DNA from: Cymbidium sinense
Lineage: Eukaryota; Streptophyta; Magnoliopsida; Asparagales; Orchidaceae
Assembly (NCBI GenBank): GCA_021442155.1
Contig: JAKCPB010000360.1
Location: 186,001 to 250,000 of the forward strand
Reading direction: 5' to 3'
DNA: 64,000 bases
Positions 1 through 10,556 of the stretch are shown here, piece after piece. A program made the translations under genes and the position numbers. Under the pieces are notes generated by a model. It was not told the DNA's origin. It made no database searches and was given only the letters and a program-made list of their open reading frames with translations. Numbering within the stretch: position 1 is the first letter of the stretch; every line of letters begins with the position of its first letter.

Positions 1-1122
1 AAATAAAATTTAATTCACTTATGGATTAGAAATTCAAGCCCCCAAAGGACCCTTGTCCCAAGCGACATCCAATCTTGAGTGTCAAAAAACTTTCAGAATT
101 GCCTAACTGAAGAGATAAATCTGCCTTCAATGCATCAGCAAGTTCAATCTATTTTGTTATAAGCAGGTTACCCCGACAGTCATTTTGCTTTAGAAGAGGT
201 AAGACTATGATGCATTCTTTGTAGCATGATTGTACAAATCGACGTAGGCCAGGTTTGATTTATTACCCAAAGCAACTGATCACCCAGAAGTCTTTTGTAG
301 TGGAAGATGTGAGTCCCTGAGCTTTCTTTCCTTTAATTGATCATTACAAACTGAAAGGCACTCCTTTGGTCGGATAGCTCTCCTATCACCCGAGAAGTTA
401 CTCCCATTGGTTCAGTAAATCTGAGATAGGTCTAAGATGATATAAGCTTTCTCAGTGTGATCCATTGCAAACCAAAGAAATTCATCAAAAAAATTTCTAA
501 AAATGGAATTAATCTTGACTATTTTTGAGTTGATCTAAGTCCCCCAGTGGCATTTACTCAATAGTCAGCCCTAGGTTGGGTTCAATCTGTTGCCTTGCCA
601 ATAGATCACCCTAGCAACTAACCCCTACTTCAGGATGTCTACCACGCTTCCCTAGTATACATCGAAAGGCATCCCCTTTGGTTGGCTAGTCCTACTATGT
701 GTTTGGTAGACTACCCCTTTGGATTGGTAAATCTGAGTTAGGTCTAGGCCTCGAGCTCTTACTCATCCATCAAAACCAATAGGGCTCATCTCAAAATCCA
801 AATCTAAAAATTGAAACAAATTCAACCCTCGTCCCAGTGGAAATCTCTCCTCAGTGAGAATCAAATCAAATCAAACCTCTCATCCCCTTATGGATCACTT
901 GACTACTTCCCTAGTGGAAGGTTTACATACTTTATCCCTAGTGGATACCTCATTTCCTCTCTTATGTTCCTGACATAAGGAGAGCCACATTGCATTAAGT
1001 TCTAGATTCCTTCTGCACATCGAGTTAGAAGTAGATCATCTGTTAATGCTTGTGATCGTTCAGTGTTGTTGATCAACACAATACGAAGGTGTTCCTTTCC
1101 TCACACACCTATTGGCACCCTT
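1..1122 (+). repeat. 3' untranslated repeat region of an upstream copy (Z)
   Basis: No coding sequence is visible. The text matches the region that follows pol in the other copies: position 1 onward aligns with about 38755 onward and 62375 onward, including a stretch on the pattern aattcaagcccccaaagg. It contains degenerate repeated boxes such as gatgtgagtccc, ggcatccctttggt and cccagtggcat. Short palindromes also occur, for example CTCTCTTATGT pairing with ACATAAGGAGAG near 955-985. Because this region normally lies between pol and a 3' LTR, its position just before the LTR at 1123 implies that this LTR is shared with an upstream element whose pol lies outside the window. Confidence 0.75.
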
Positions 1123-1499
1123 TATTGACCTCATTTTAGAATGAGTTCTCAACCCCTCTATCTTAGACTCTCTTAGACTTTAAGAGATCCTTAGTCCTAA
1201 GACACATCTAGTTCATAGGAATAGTTAGTTCATTAGGTGGACACTCAACCTAGCCCTAGAGACTTAGAAGAGTTAGTCATAGGAATAGGTCATGCCTTGG
1301 GTGTTATGAAAATTTTCCTACCCAGAAGCTCACTGCCACCTTCCTTCCTCTAAGTCAAATTTCAAATTAATCCTAATTGATTTTCTCAAACTCCAAATCA
1401 ATATTGTTTGATTTTCTCCAAATTCAAATGAATTCCACATGATTAAAATACATGATTGAAACACATGATTGAAATCCATGATTAAATTCCAATTTGAAA

Positions 1500-1985
1500 T
1501 TCCAAATTCCAAATCTTACCTAAGTCCTTTGATTTCTCTTCATGGACTTAGCCAAAATCAAATCTTAATCTATTCAGATCCTTGAGATTTTCTCACAACT
1601 CACTTATATTCTCATTTATATTCACATATATAAATGAAATATAAATTCAAATCAATCAAACTAAATTCAATATTCAAATTCCAAATTTAAAACTTAAGTC
1701 CTTAATCCCCTCTTAAGGACTTAGCCTAAATCATGATCAAACTAATTCAAACTCATGAAATTTTCTCATAACCCATTTATATTCTCATTTATATTCACAT
1801 ATATAAATTAAATATAAATATAAATCAATCAACCTAAATCCAAAAAAATCCAAAACTATAATTTCTAAGTCCTTTAAATTTCCTCTTCTTAGATCAAGAT
1901 CAAATCATTCCAAATTCATAAAATTTTTTCATAATCCATTTATATTCATATTTATAAATGAAATATAAATTCAAACAATCAAAAG
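1500..1985 (+). repeat. Three tandem ~165-bp LTR units, each built from two palindromes
   Basis: Each unit holds a hairpin of the TAAGTCCTTAA / TTAAGGACTTA type followed by an AT-rich hairpin in which ATTTATATTCTCATTTATAT faces ATATAAATGAAATATAAAT. In the middle unit the first hairpin is 1695-1705 with 1713-1723, 11 paired bases around a 7-nt loop. The same units occur at about 21390-21900, 35570-36060 (minus), 40650-41110 and 47120-47800, where copy C has four. Some units have AAATCC/GGATTT in place of AAGTCC/GGACTT, so both arms changed together. Confidence 0.8.
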
Positions 1986-2329
1986 AACTTCCAAAAATCA
2001 AACCCAAACCCACTCAAAATCCAACCTAAGCCTTTCAAGTCAAAATCTTGAAATTAGTTAAATCAATTTCAAATGAAGCATAACTCTTGATTTTTCTTCA
2101 TGATTCAATCAATCCTTCAATCATGAATCCAAATATAAATATAAACTTCAATCACTAAATCAAAACTTAATTCAAAAATCAAACCCTAAATCCATTCATG
2201 TTCTTCCTTTGAATATGAAATTGCCAAATGAATCAAAACCCATTTGACTTCAAACCACTTGCAAATGGATTTATATTTCAATCATGAGTCCATATACAAG
2301 TTCAATAAAACTCAAATCAAGCTTTGACC

Positions 2330-3260
2330 AAGCCATTTGACCCACTTAGGCTCACTTGACCCAAAGTGACCTAAAGTGTCCTTATGAGCCAAATTTTAAT
2401 CCCAATCAAATTGGATTGAATCAAACTCACCTATGCCTCTCATGATCAAGAATCATCATGAGATGATCAATCAATCAAATTGGGTCATCTAAGTCAACTA
2501 ATTGGTCAACACTTAGCCAAAATGAAACCTAACATAGCTAAAATCCACCATAGGCCAAATTGATTGAAACCATTGATCTAAGTTCATTCATGACCAATGT
2601 TTGAACTTGACCAAGTCAACATTTGAGCCTAACCTAGCCCAATTGGCCACTTGACTCAAGTTGACCCAACTTGACCTAAAGGTTCAATTTGAGCCAACTT
2701 AATCAAAATTGATTAGAAATAAAAATACCAATCCACTTCATATGATTAAACAAACCTAAACCTACCCATGACGTAGCTCAAATAAGTCAAATGTGTCAAA
2801 TTGGTCAACTTGACCCATTTGACCTAAATGAAGTCATATGAACCAAATTCAAACCTAAAACAAATTGAATCAAACCAAAGCCACCAAAATATTTCAAATG
2901 GTCATATGAACTTGACCCAACCCTTGGTTTGACCAATTTGACCAATTAGTCAACTTGACCCAAGTTGACCCATTTTGACCTAAATGCATCAACATGAGTC
3001 AAAGCATACCAAATGAATTCCAAATCCAATGAAACTTAGACAAACCTATTTTCTCAACATACCCAACATATCCAAATTCAAAAATTAGCTAAATGACCAT
3101 TTAATCCCTAGGCCATAGAACAAATTTTGTTCAAATCCATGGGGAATTTGGTCAATTCCTCTTCATACCTACTTGATACTCTACTAATAGGTCAAGTAAA
3201 CCCTATAGAGGGTGGTGCACCCAACCAAATGGGTTTGGGTCAGCCCAACTTGACCCAAGG
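2330..3260 (+). promoter_or_regulatory. Array of TTGAC/GTCAA (W-box-like) motifs in the LTR
   Basis: I count roughly 25-30 TTGAC or GTCAA pentamers here by eye, against about 2-3 expected by chance. Many sit as inverted pairs such as GGTCAA-N-TTGACC. TTGAC(C/T) is the known core bound by plant WRKY transcription factors. It is an inference that the array acts in transcription. The sequence shows equally well that it is a set of short, diverged inverted repeats. No TATA box or start site could be fixed. Confidence 0.5.
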
Positions 3261-4060
3261 CCAAAATCGAGCAATGGCTTGAAATAGGCACATGGGGATC
3301 ATGCATCCACTCAATTTGAGCACATGGGGAGTAACCATTCCACTCCCTAGCCTAAAAAGAACTCAAGGACACCTCTAATAGCCTAACAAACCCACTGCCT
3401 AAGGTTAATTGTATCAAAATGGCTCCTCCCTTCTCGGCCATCCGATTACCATTGGGACTCTCAATTCAATTCCACACTCATTGATCGATTGAAGAAGCAA
3501 GAGGAGTGATTCTAGAGTGATCCTAAGCTCTCTATCGGGATTGAATTGGCCATTCTCAATTTTTTATAAGCAAAAATAAGGGAGCTCCAAGGATTTGCCA
3601 ACCTTCTCCACACACCAAATCAAGTCAATTCTGACACTCCCACCAAGTCCCAAGCTCTTTCTCAAGTTCAAAGGTAAGGGGAGATCTACTTCAATCAAAA
3701 CCTAGCTCACTAGGAGGAGGAGTTGGTCCATAGAACTATCCACTAAACCTCAAGAGCTAAGACTTTCACCAAAGCTTTATCTGAACTAGACGAAGCTTCT
3801 CCAAGGGAATCAAGCACCGGTGATCACTTTCGGCGAGGTATGATATTTTTTAGCTCAATTCCCATGTGTGTTGGTCCTTTATGTTGGTCCTTTGTGAAAG
3901 AAATGTTAATGGCATGAGATTTCAACCATCAGATGTGCTTGTCATTAGGGTTAGATGGTGTGTGCAAAATTTCATCCCAATCCAAGCTCAATCGAGCTCG
4001 GATCAAGTCCTAGAACATGGACGGTCTCCATGGATCATAAGCATTAGTAGGTACAGATCT

Positions 4061-4097
4061 TTGGCCATCCATCCATGCATTTTGGATGGACGACCAA
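4061..4097 (+). other. LTR hairpin, 14-bp arms
   Basis: TTGGCCATCCATCC (4061-4074) faces GGATGGACGACCAA (4084-4097), with two mismatches in this copy. In copy B the same hairpin (about 43360-43392) pairs 11 bases perfectly. In copy D (about 33279-33313) the arms differ but still pair apart from G-T positions. Downstream, at 4175-4245, is a short GC-rich patch unlike its surroundings that includes the palindrome AAGTGGCCACTT. Confidence 0.6.
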
Positions 4098-6384
4098 GAT
4101 TAAATCACATTTTAGAATTGATTTAATCCCCTCTAAACTGTAGATTAAATCTTAGTCTTTCAACCCTTGATCGAACGACATACAAAAAAATGCGGCACCG
4201 CCACACGCCGACACGCGACGCTTTAAGTGGCCACTTGAGTTTGGTGTAAAGGTAAGTCGTCAAGACTTGGTCACCATAGGATTAGGAATTAATTAAATAA
4301 TTAATTACCTAAACTTCTAAAATTCATATCTCCACCTAAAAAATCAAAAAAACATGAGAGGTAAATTAACGAAAGATAATTTAACCTAGAATATTCTAAA
4401 ATTAGTTTTAATAGATTTTGATTAGTGCCTTCTCTGAATTTTGGGTTTTATTAGAAATCTTAATTTGCTACTAATTAATCCAATTAAACATCTTGAGTGT
4501 ATTTTGGGGGGATGACTTCTATCTCCCCTAATTTTCTTGGGATTTATTGGTGGTTTAATTAGGAAAATTGCTAACTCATTTTCTAATTACCTCATTAATG
4601 TAATTAAGGTTAATTAAGGATTTGATTAGTGGGTTAACTCTTTGTTGAAGTTGATTAAGTTTTAGGGAATATTTTTGGGGTATTTCCCCTAAGTTATTCT
4701 TTAAACCCCCTTTTCTTTCTTAATACTCTCTTAATTAAGGGCTAATTCACTAATTACCATCTTAATTAATTTCTTAAAATTCGAAAACTTTCCATAATTT
4801 AATTAATCTACTTAGGGTAGATGCTTAGGTGTTCAAGAACTTAAGTTCAATTAAGGAAACCAAAATTCAACTCATATGTGTGAGGGGTGTTTTCAAATTA
4901 TTTAAGTGAAACCCCTTAGCTTAATTAATCATTAATCATGAGCCAAATTACATTAAACCCCTTTCTTCCTAGGTGCATTGCAAATTTAAATTCCTTGTGA
5001 GGTTTATGTCATCTCATTGTCTCATAATTATTTGATTAACTATGCTATGGTGTGTAGGGATAATAAACATGTTTAATTCATACCTTAACCTAATCAAAGT
5101 ATAAAATGAATCAAATCATCTAAAATTAAACAAAAATGTCAAACACATGTGGAATGGGTTATGAAATGAAACTCAACTCACATTTTCAAAATTAAATCAA
5201 TTCAAGATCATATAAAATCACATTAAACAAACTTTGATTTACTCTAAGCTTTCTCTTATTTCATAAGATTATCTTTAGATTTAATTAAAGTGAATGTGTT
5301 TATATGCTTTCATTACTTTAGTTCTACCTAACATGTTAAATATGTGTCATATGGTTTCACGCATCCATGCTTTTCAAAAATCAAATTTAAAATTGGAAAT
5401 GTTTCCTTTATGTCACATGATTGTACACATGCTTGTATTTAAGGAAAGTGGTATATTAGTCTATAAAATCCCAAGATTGTGAGCCTTTTAGTAGCCCTAA
5501 GTAGGTCTTGTACCTTACTCCTCTGGTTAACAATGGTGCCATACTCACTTATGCCTCTCATACATTCATATGTGCATGTGAAAATTGGATAAGAAACCCC
5601 TTTGCTACTTAATGAAAATCATGCATCATAAACATCCAAATTTTCTTAACTAAATTACCTAGCATGCATCATAAAGTGTGCTAAACATTTCCATTTTTAT
5701 GTATAGATATGTTTAGGAATTATTCATATGCATGTTATACATGTTGGGAAAGAAATGAAGTGATGTATGTTTTGTGAATTTAGTTCATTTCACTTAATCT
5801 TAAAATGCCTCTCTTTTTGAATAGGTTTGTTTAAAGTTCATCTACACTTAAGATTGATTAAAACACATAATTAAAATATTCACTAAACAAAACTAAAACA
5901 TGAATCCACTTTAGAAGTTACTTAGGTTAGGGAAGGAAAGAGGAATTCTCTTCTCTTTTCCTGTCTTTATAACTTAGTAATTAATTATAGGATTCACTTG
6001 AACCTAATCAAAATATAAAATAAAATCAACCCAAAATAACTAAATCACTATAATGAAACCCTCCTCTAAGTTGAACATTCTTCATATTTAGAAAATTCTA
6101 ACTTAAAGCCATAACTAAGCATACCACATAAACCTCTAAAGCACACACATTAGGCTAAGTCACCACTTCTAGCTTCAAATAGGGCTTGTAATATATTTGA
6201 GGCTTGCTTTTATTTTTATATATATATATTTAGTCTGGTGTTAGGATGTAAGTGAATGGACGATCTTAGTCTAACCATTTTCTTCTGTAGGGGATTGTGC
6301 TTAAGGGCACTGTAATAAATAAAAATATAAATGCTTTTGCTATGCAGGTGCTTATATCCCTAAGCATAATCCATATAGGCCAGG

Positions 6385-6420
6385 TGGACTTAGTCACCCA
6401 TGTGTAGGGTGATAAGTCCA
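6385..6420 (+). other. Conserved LTR hairpin, 14-bp stem with one bulge
   Basis: TGGACTTAGTCACCC (6385-6399) faces GGGTGATAAGTCCA (6407-6420), with one bulged base and a 7-nt loop. A weaker outer stem (cctaagcat upstream with atgcttggg downstream) encloses it. The hairpin is present in B (about 46070), C (about 48455) and D (minus, about 30495-30530), so it is an ancestral part of the LTR. Confidence 0.65.
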
Positions 6421-6562
6421 ATATACATGCTTGGGATTTTGTGCGGTTTGTTTAGATAATCTCTATTTTGTTGGTGTTAGTTATATTTACTTTTCCTTTT
6501 CATGTAATTTTGGCAATTAGGATTTTGGAATGATTGTTATGCAGATTAGGATGAACATTGGT

Positions 6563-6581
6563 CATAAGATCTCATCTTATG
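6563..6581 (+). other. Short perfect LTR hairpin
   Basis: CATAAGAT (6563-6570) and ATCTTATG (6574-6581) pair over 8 bases around a 3-nt loop. The same hairpin is kept in copy B (about 46250) and copy C (about 48627), each with a different loop. Copy D has one mismatch. Confidence 0.55.
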
Positions 6582-6599
6582 CACCATGTGAAGCCTTTG

Positions 6600-6672
6600 G
6601 AGCATCCACCTTCCAACCATCCAAAAGAAGGAACCAAAGAAGAAAGAAGAAAAGAAGAATGAAGAAATGAAG
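6600..6672 (+). repeat. Purine-rich GAA/AAG tract inside the LTR
   Basis: The plus strand here is almost all A and G in aag/aga repeats, broken by one ACC. It recurs at the matching place in D (minus, about 30240-30310), B (about 46305-46365) and C (about 48675-48740). It is not next to an LTR start, so it does not fit the polypurine tract used to prime plus-strand synthesis. It could be a simple repeat that expanded before the copies spread. Confidence 0.6.
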
Positions 6673-7391
6673 CTTGAAGACCCCATAACAATGAGTTCCT
6701 TGCTTAATTGTATGTAATTCACATATAATATAGGTTGTATAAGGGTAGAGCTTGGCCACCCAATTTGTTTCAGGATTGTATTGATTGATATTTTGTTTAG
6801 CTTCTGCATTAAGTGGAATCCTTTTCCTAGTTTCTTCCTTGCTTTTTGTATGGCCTGGATGTAGATTAGGCTCTTAGGAAAAATAAATCTTCTACCAAAT
6901 CTAATAATTCAAAACTAAAAATAAAGAACTCATAACCTCATCTAAAGCTTAAGCTAAAATCAAGATTAAAGAATTAGCAACCCCTTAATGGATGAGTACT
7001 TCTTTTATAACATCATGCACAAATGTATATTATTTTCACTCTTGATTGGAAGGCTTCCAACTTTGCTAGAGAAACTTGGCTTGACCTTTGAGAGTCATGG
7101 TGGAAACACACCTCCTCCTTTCTCGCTGATTTTGGCCAATAATGTCATTTCTCATGCATTAGGCACATGAATCTTATTAGCCTGAGTCAAAATAATTGTC
7201 CAAAAATGAAAATAAAAATGAAATATGAATTGCATTAGATTTAGGTCATTTGAGGAATACCCTTACATGATCTAGTCACTTTAGGGAGTGAGTTTAAGGA
7301 CTTTGTCTCTTTCTAAATAAATAAGAACCCAACTATCATGCATAAATTATACGACTTGCCTACAAGAATTTAAAATCATAGGAGGAGTGAC

Positions 7392-7412
7392 CACCCCAGT
7401 AATTCCAAGAAT
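7392..7412 (+). other. Candidate primer-binding site (weak)
   Basis: After a shared ggaggag the three copies read differently: A has TGACCACCCCAG, D (minus, near 29531) TGGCCACCCCTG, and C (near 49490) TGGTGGCCACTC. Starting with TGG and showing partial likeness to the TGGCGACTCC form that I recall for Ogre-type elements makes this the best primer-binding-site candidate I found. The bases just before it do not end in CA as an LTR should, and the copies disagree, so the boundary is unproven. Confidence 0.25.
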
Positions 7413-8639
7413 CGTGGTTTGTCCTCTCTTGAGGAGGCAAACCAAATACCCATTTTCTCCTTAGATTTAGGTTGCACTTTTGACCCTCACCAAAGCTCTC
7501 TAGATTTATGTTTTGAGGTTGCTTCTCCTTTTGTGGGCCCTAAGCTTAAATTCTCACCTCTTAGGTATTTTCTTAATCTTGTGTTATGGAATCATAAGTC
7601 CTAAATCTCTAATGAAAAATTCAACTCAAACAAATTAAATCAATTTCAAAATGTAAAGCCCAACCATAGATAGTTTGAGATGCTCGCTTGGTTTTCTAGC
7701 ATCGTGGGTATCTCCTACTTATCTTCTTTGGCTTTGATAATATCTCCTCTCTTGATCAATCCCATTTAATCTTCCAAAATAAACTAATCAATTGATAGTC
7801 CTACATATTGAAATCTTTGAAGACAATGATCATTTACTTTAATTGAGAGTATTCCTAAGGGATCTTATTCCTTAGGATGTAATTAACTATGGGGGCTTGC
7901 CCCTTTAGGGAACTTAACGATCCCGATTTAAAATAAATCTTACTTTACTTTTTCATGTAAAGTAGGGAGAAGAATCTTTGGTTCATATGCAGACCCATTA
8001 TCCCTAGGAGTCTTTGTTGAGGTGATTAAGTCTATTATAGGGTGCTGACTTCTATCTTTTGAGATAGTACACCTCTTCTCAATGTCATACTCAATCACCC
8101 TCAATAAGAACATCTATGGATATTCGTGGTGTCAAAATTGCATAAAAAGAGAAAGAGATATATATTTACATCCTCATTTTATCCCGCATAGAGTGAAGAT
8201 GGAAGTATATATCTTATTCTTCTAAAAAAAATTAAATGAAAATTTTCATCACAGATTTTTTTTAAATTCAGGGATGGTTCCTCTCCATCTTTGGTAAATG
8301 ATTGTTGTCTTCATCGATAGGTTTGTACTTTGGTATGAATCCAAGACAATCTTTCTTTCTGTTGGCACTTAGCTTATTTCATTCTTAAGTTGAGTTAGCC
8401 AACATCTTTAGGTTTTAGGACCTCATCCCGTGTTGGTCTTAAAACCCATTGGGTTCTCCAATGGGTAAAAATAAAAAAGATCTAAATAATAAGAAAATAT
8501 TTAAAGACTTCGTCCTTATCATTTCTATGATATGGAAAGGTTCATTCTAAAATAATAAAGACAAAATTATTTTTTCATAAAATTCTTGCTTTTTAAAAAA
8601 GCACTCTTTCAAAAAAAATGCACATAATAAAATATTTTC

Positions 8640-10320
8640 CACAAAATTTTCTTAAATCACCCTCATCTAACAATTCTCATAATTGTTACATGTATGAATC
8701 TTCAAAAATAAACATCTTCCTTCAATTCATTTTGGATGAAGATTTCATTTTCAAAATAAAATGAACAATCATCTTTCCAAAAGTTAAAATCAAAATAAAA
8801 AATAAGATTTTCAAAAAGTACATATGAACCTTTCCATTCAATACACTCACACATATTGAATGAAAGTTTCATTTTCAAACAAGACTAAATTTTTCAAAAG
8901 CACATATGAACATCTCCATTCAATATACCCAAATTTATTGAATGAAGATTTCATTCCCAAATAAAAAAAATAATATCATTTGGAAATCCCACTTAAACAT
9001 ATCCTATATATGATTAAGTTAGAATTTCATCTTTCATAAAGCAATAATCACGCACAAAACAAAATTTTCACATTTACAAAAATAAGATTGACTTCCATTC
9101 CTACATACCCAAATTTGTTGAATGGAAGTCTTCTTTTCAAAAATCAAAACTTAAGAATCATATTTTCAAAATTCAAAACACATTTGGAATTTCATTTAGC
9201 ATACTCAAATTTTCTAAGTGAAGTCTCCAAATCCAAAACCAAAATTTTCAAACACATTTAGAATTTCAATTAGTATACTCAAATTTGCTAAGTAAAGTCT
9301 CCAAATCCAAAACCAAAATTTGTAAACACATTTGGAACTTCATTTAGCATACTAAAATTTGCTAAGTGGAGTCTCCAAATTCAAAACCAAAAATTTTCAA
9401 ACACATTTGGAATTTCATTTAGCATATCAAATTTGCTAAGTGAAGTCTCCAAATTCAAAAAAAAAATTTTCAAACACATTTGGAACTTCATTTAGCATAC
9501 TCAAATTTGCTAAGTGAAGTCTCCAAATTCAAAACCAAAAAATTTTTCAAACACATTTGGAACTTCATTTAGCATACTCAAATTTGCTAAGTAAAGTCTC
9601 CAAATTCAAAACCAAAAAATTTCAAGCACTTTTGGAACTTCATTCTTTAGCATACTAAATTTGCTAAAGAGAAGTTTCCATTTTCAAAACCAAATCAAAA
9701 ATTTTGAACACATATTTTGGAATTTCATTTAGCATACTCAAATTTGCTAAGTGAAATTTCCATTTCACAAAAATTAAGTGGAACTTCATCTTTAGCATAC
9801 CATATTTGCTAAAGTAAAGTCTGCACTTTCAATCAAAAATAAATCAAAACAAAAATGTAACACATTATGATTTCTTTAGCATACCCAAATTTGCTAAGGA
9901 TCCTACTTTTGCAAAAATCAAAATATCCAAAACAAATGAAACACTTTTGGATCTTCTTAGAATACTTAAATTTGTTAAGAATCCTATTTTCAAAAATCAA
10001 ATAATACTCACTTGGGTTCTTCACTTAGCATATTAAAATTTGTTAAGTGGGAATTCCAATTTTCAAAATCAAATAATAATTCACAAAAAGAAACAATTAT
10101 TTTCAAACACTTCACTTAGCATACCCAAATTCGCTACGTAAGTAAAACTCCAAATCAAAAATAAAACCAATTGACCCATACTTTAACATACCCAAATTTG
10201 TTAAAGGAAAGGGTTCTCAAATCAAAATCAAAATTCAAACAAACATGAACATATGGAAGCATCATTCTAAAAATATTTGAATGCATCTTTCAACATACCC
10301 AAATTTGTTGAAGTTGGATC
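8640..10320 (+). repeat. Tandem stem-loop array, about 20 units at ~75-80 bp spacing
   Basis: Most units have the form arm, a loop close to tac(c/t)caaatt, then the complementary arm. Clear examples follow. 8668-8675 pairs with 8681-8688, 8 bp. 8917-8925 pairs with 8936-8944, 9 bp, extending to 14 with one mismatch. 9090-9100 pairs with 9120-9130, 11 bp perfect. 9485-9497 pairs with 9508-9520, 13 bp including one G-U. 9644-9652 pairs with 9662-9670, 9 bp. 10181-10188 pairs with 10199-10206, 8 bp. 10289-10295 pairs with 10306-10312, 7 bp. The loop is nearly constant while stems vary (TTAGCA/TGCTAA, TTAACA/TGTTAA, TTCAACA/TGTTGAA, CATTCAATA/TATTGAATG). Copies C and D have the same array. Confidence 0.85.
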
Positions 10321-10556
10321 CATATTCAAAAATTCCTCTTTCCAATCAAATTTCTAAATCTCCTTTAATCCATTTGAACTCCACTTAACACTTCCAAGAT
10401 GTTGGATGTGGGTTCAAATTCTAAATTCAAATTCAAAAATCAACAAAGAAAAGAAATAGAAATTTGATCCAAGCTCGTTTCCTATATTGCAGATTCTCAG
10501 CATCAATTATAGCTACAACTACAGTTCAGCCTTTCAGTTTTTGCTGTTGATTTGAA

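Larger units (their letters stand above)
1123..7391 (+). repeat. LTR of copy A (also the 3' LTR of upstream copy Z); 3' limit uncertain
   Basis: The start is set by homology to the family LTR end TGTTGACC; here the second base is A (1123-1124 read TA). The same sequence recurs at 21079, 40267, 46790, 63868 and, on the minus strand, at 36440. The 3' limit is only a guess, because no complete 3' LTR is present in the window. The limit given is the primer-binding-site candidate at about 7392. From 5' to 3' it holds palindromic tandem units (1500-1985), a TTGAC motif array (2330-3260), AT-rich DNA with further hairpins, and a purine-rich tract (about 6624-6670). Near 5413-5425 this copy lacks roughly 400 bp that copies B and D carry. 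Confidence 0.65.
7392..10556 (+). other. Copy A untranslated leader before gag, rich in stem-loops
   Basis: No open reading frame here matches a protein family. The region is a succession of inverted repeats. One 8-bp perfect stem is 7853-7860 with 7870-7877. A 20-base stem with two mismatches and one G-U is 8157-8176 with 8194-8213. A 12-base stem with one G-U is 8411-8422 with 8435-8446, and a perfect 9-base stem is 8444-8452 with 8458-8466 around a 5-nt loop. A tandem array of stem-loops follows from 8640. Copies C and D keep the same order of hairpins. If transcribed, this would be a strongly folded 5' untranslated RNA. Confidence 0.7.

Noticed and set aside
2330..3260. Reading the TTGACC arrays as a tandem satellite
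   Set aside because: Spacing is irregular and the same order of motifs is found at the same LTR place in each copy, so it is an LTR component rather than an independent satellite.
3866..4126. 86-codon plus-strand frame in the LTR as a small gene
   Set aside because: Other LTR copies have stops and indels in the matching place, and no protein family is recognisable.
6210..6235. Short TA microsatellite as a promoter TATA box
   Set aside because: It is a simple repeat that varies between copies, with no fixed start site nearby to support it.
8640..10320. CRISPR-like look: palindromic repeats at regular ~75-bp spacing
   Set aside because: The repeats are degenerate, the spacers are not unique, and the array sits in the leader of a plant retrotransposon in all three copies. 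Nothing prokaryotic is present.
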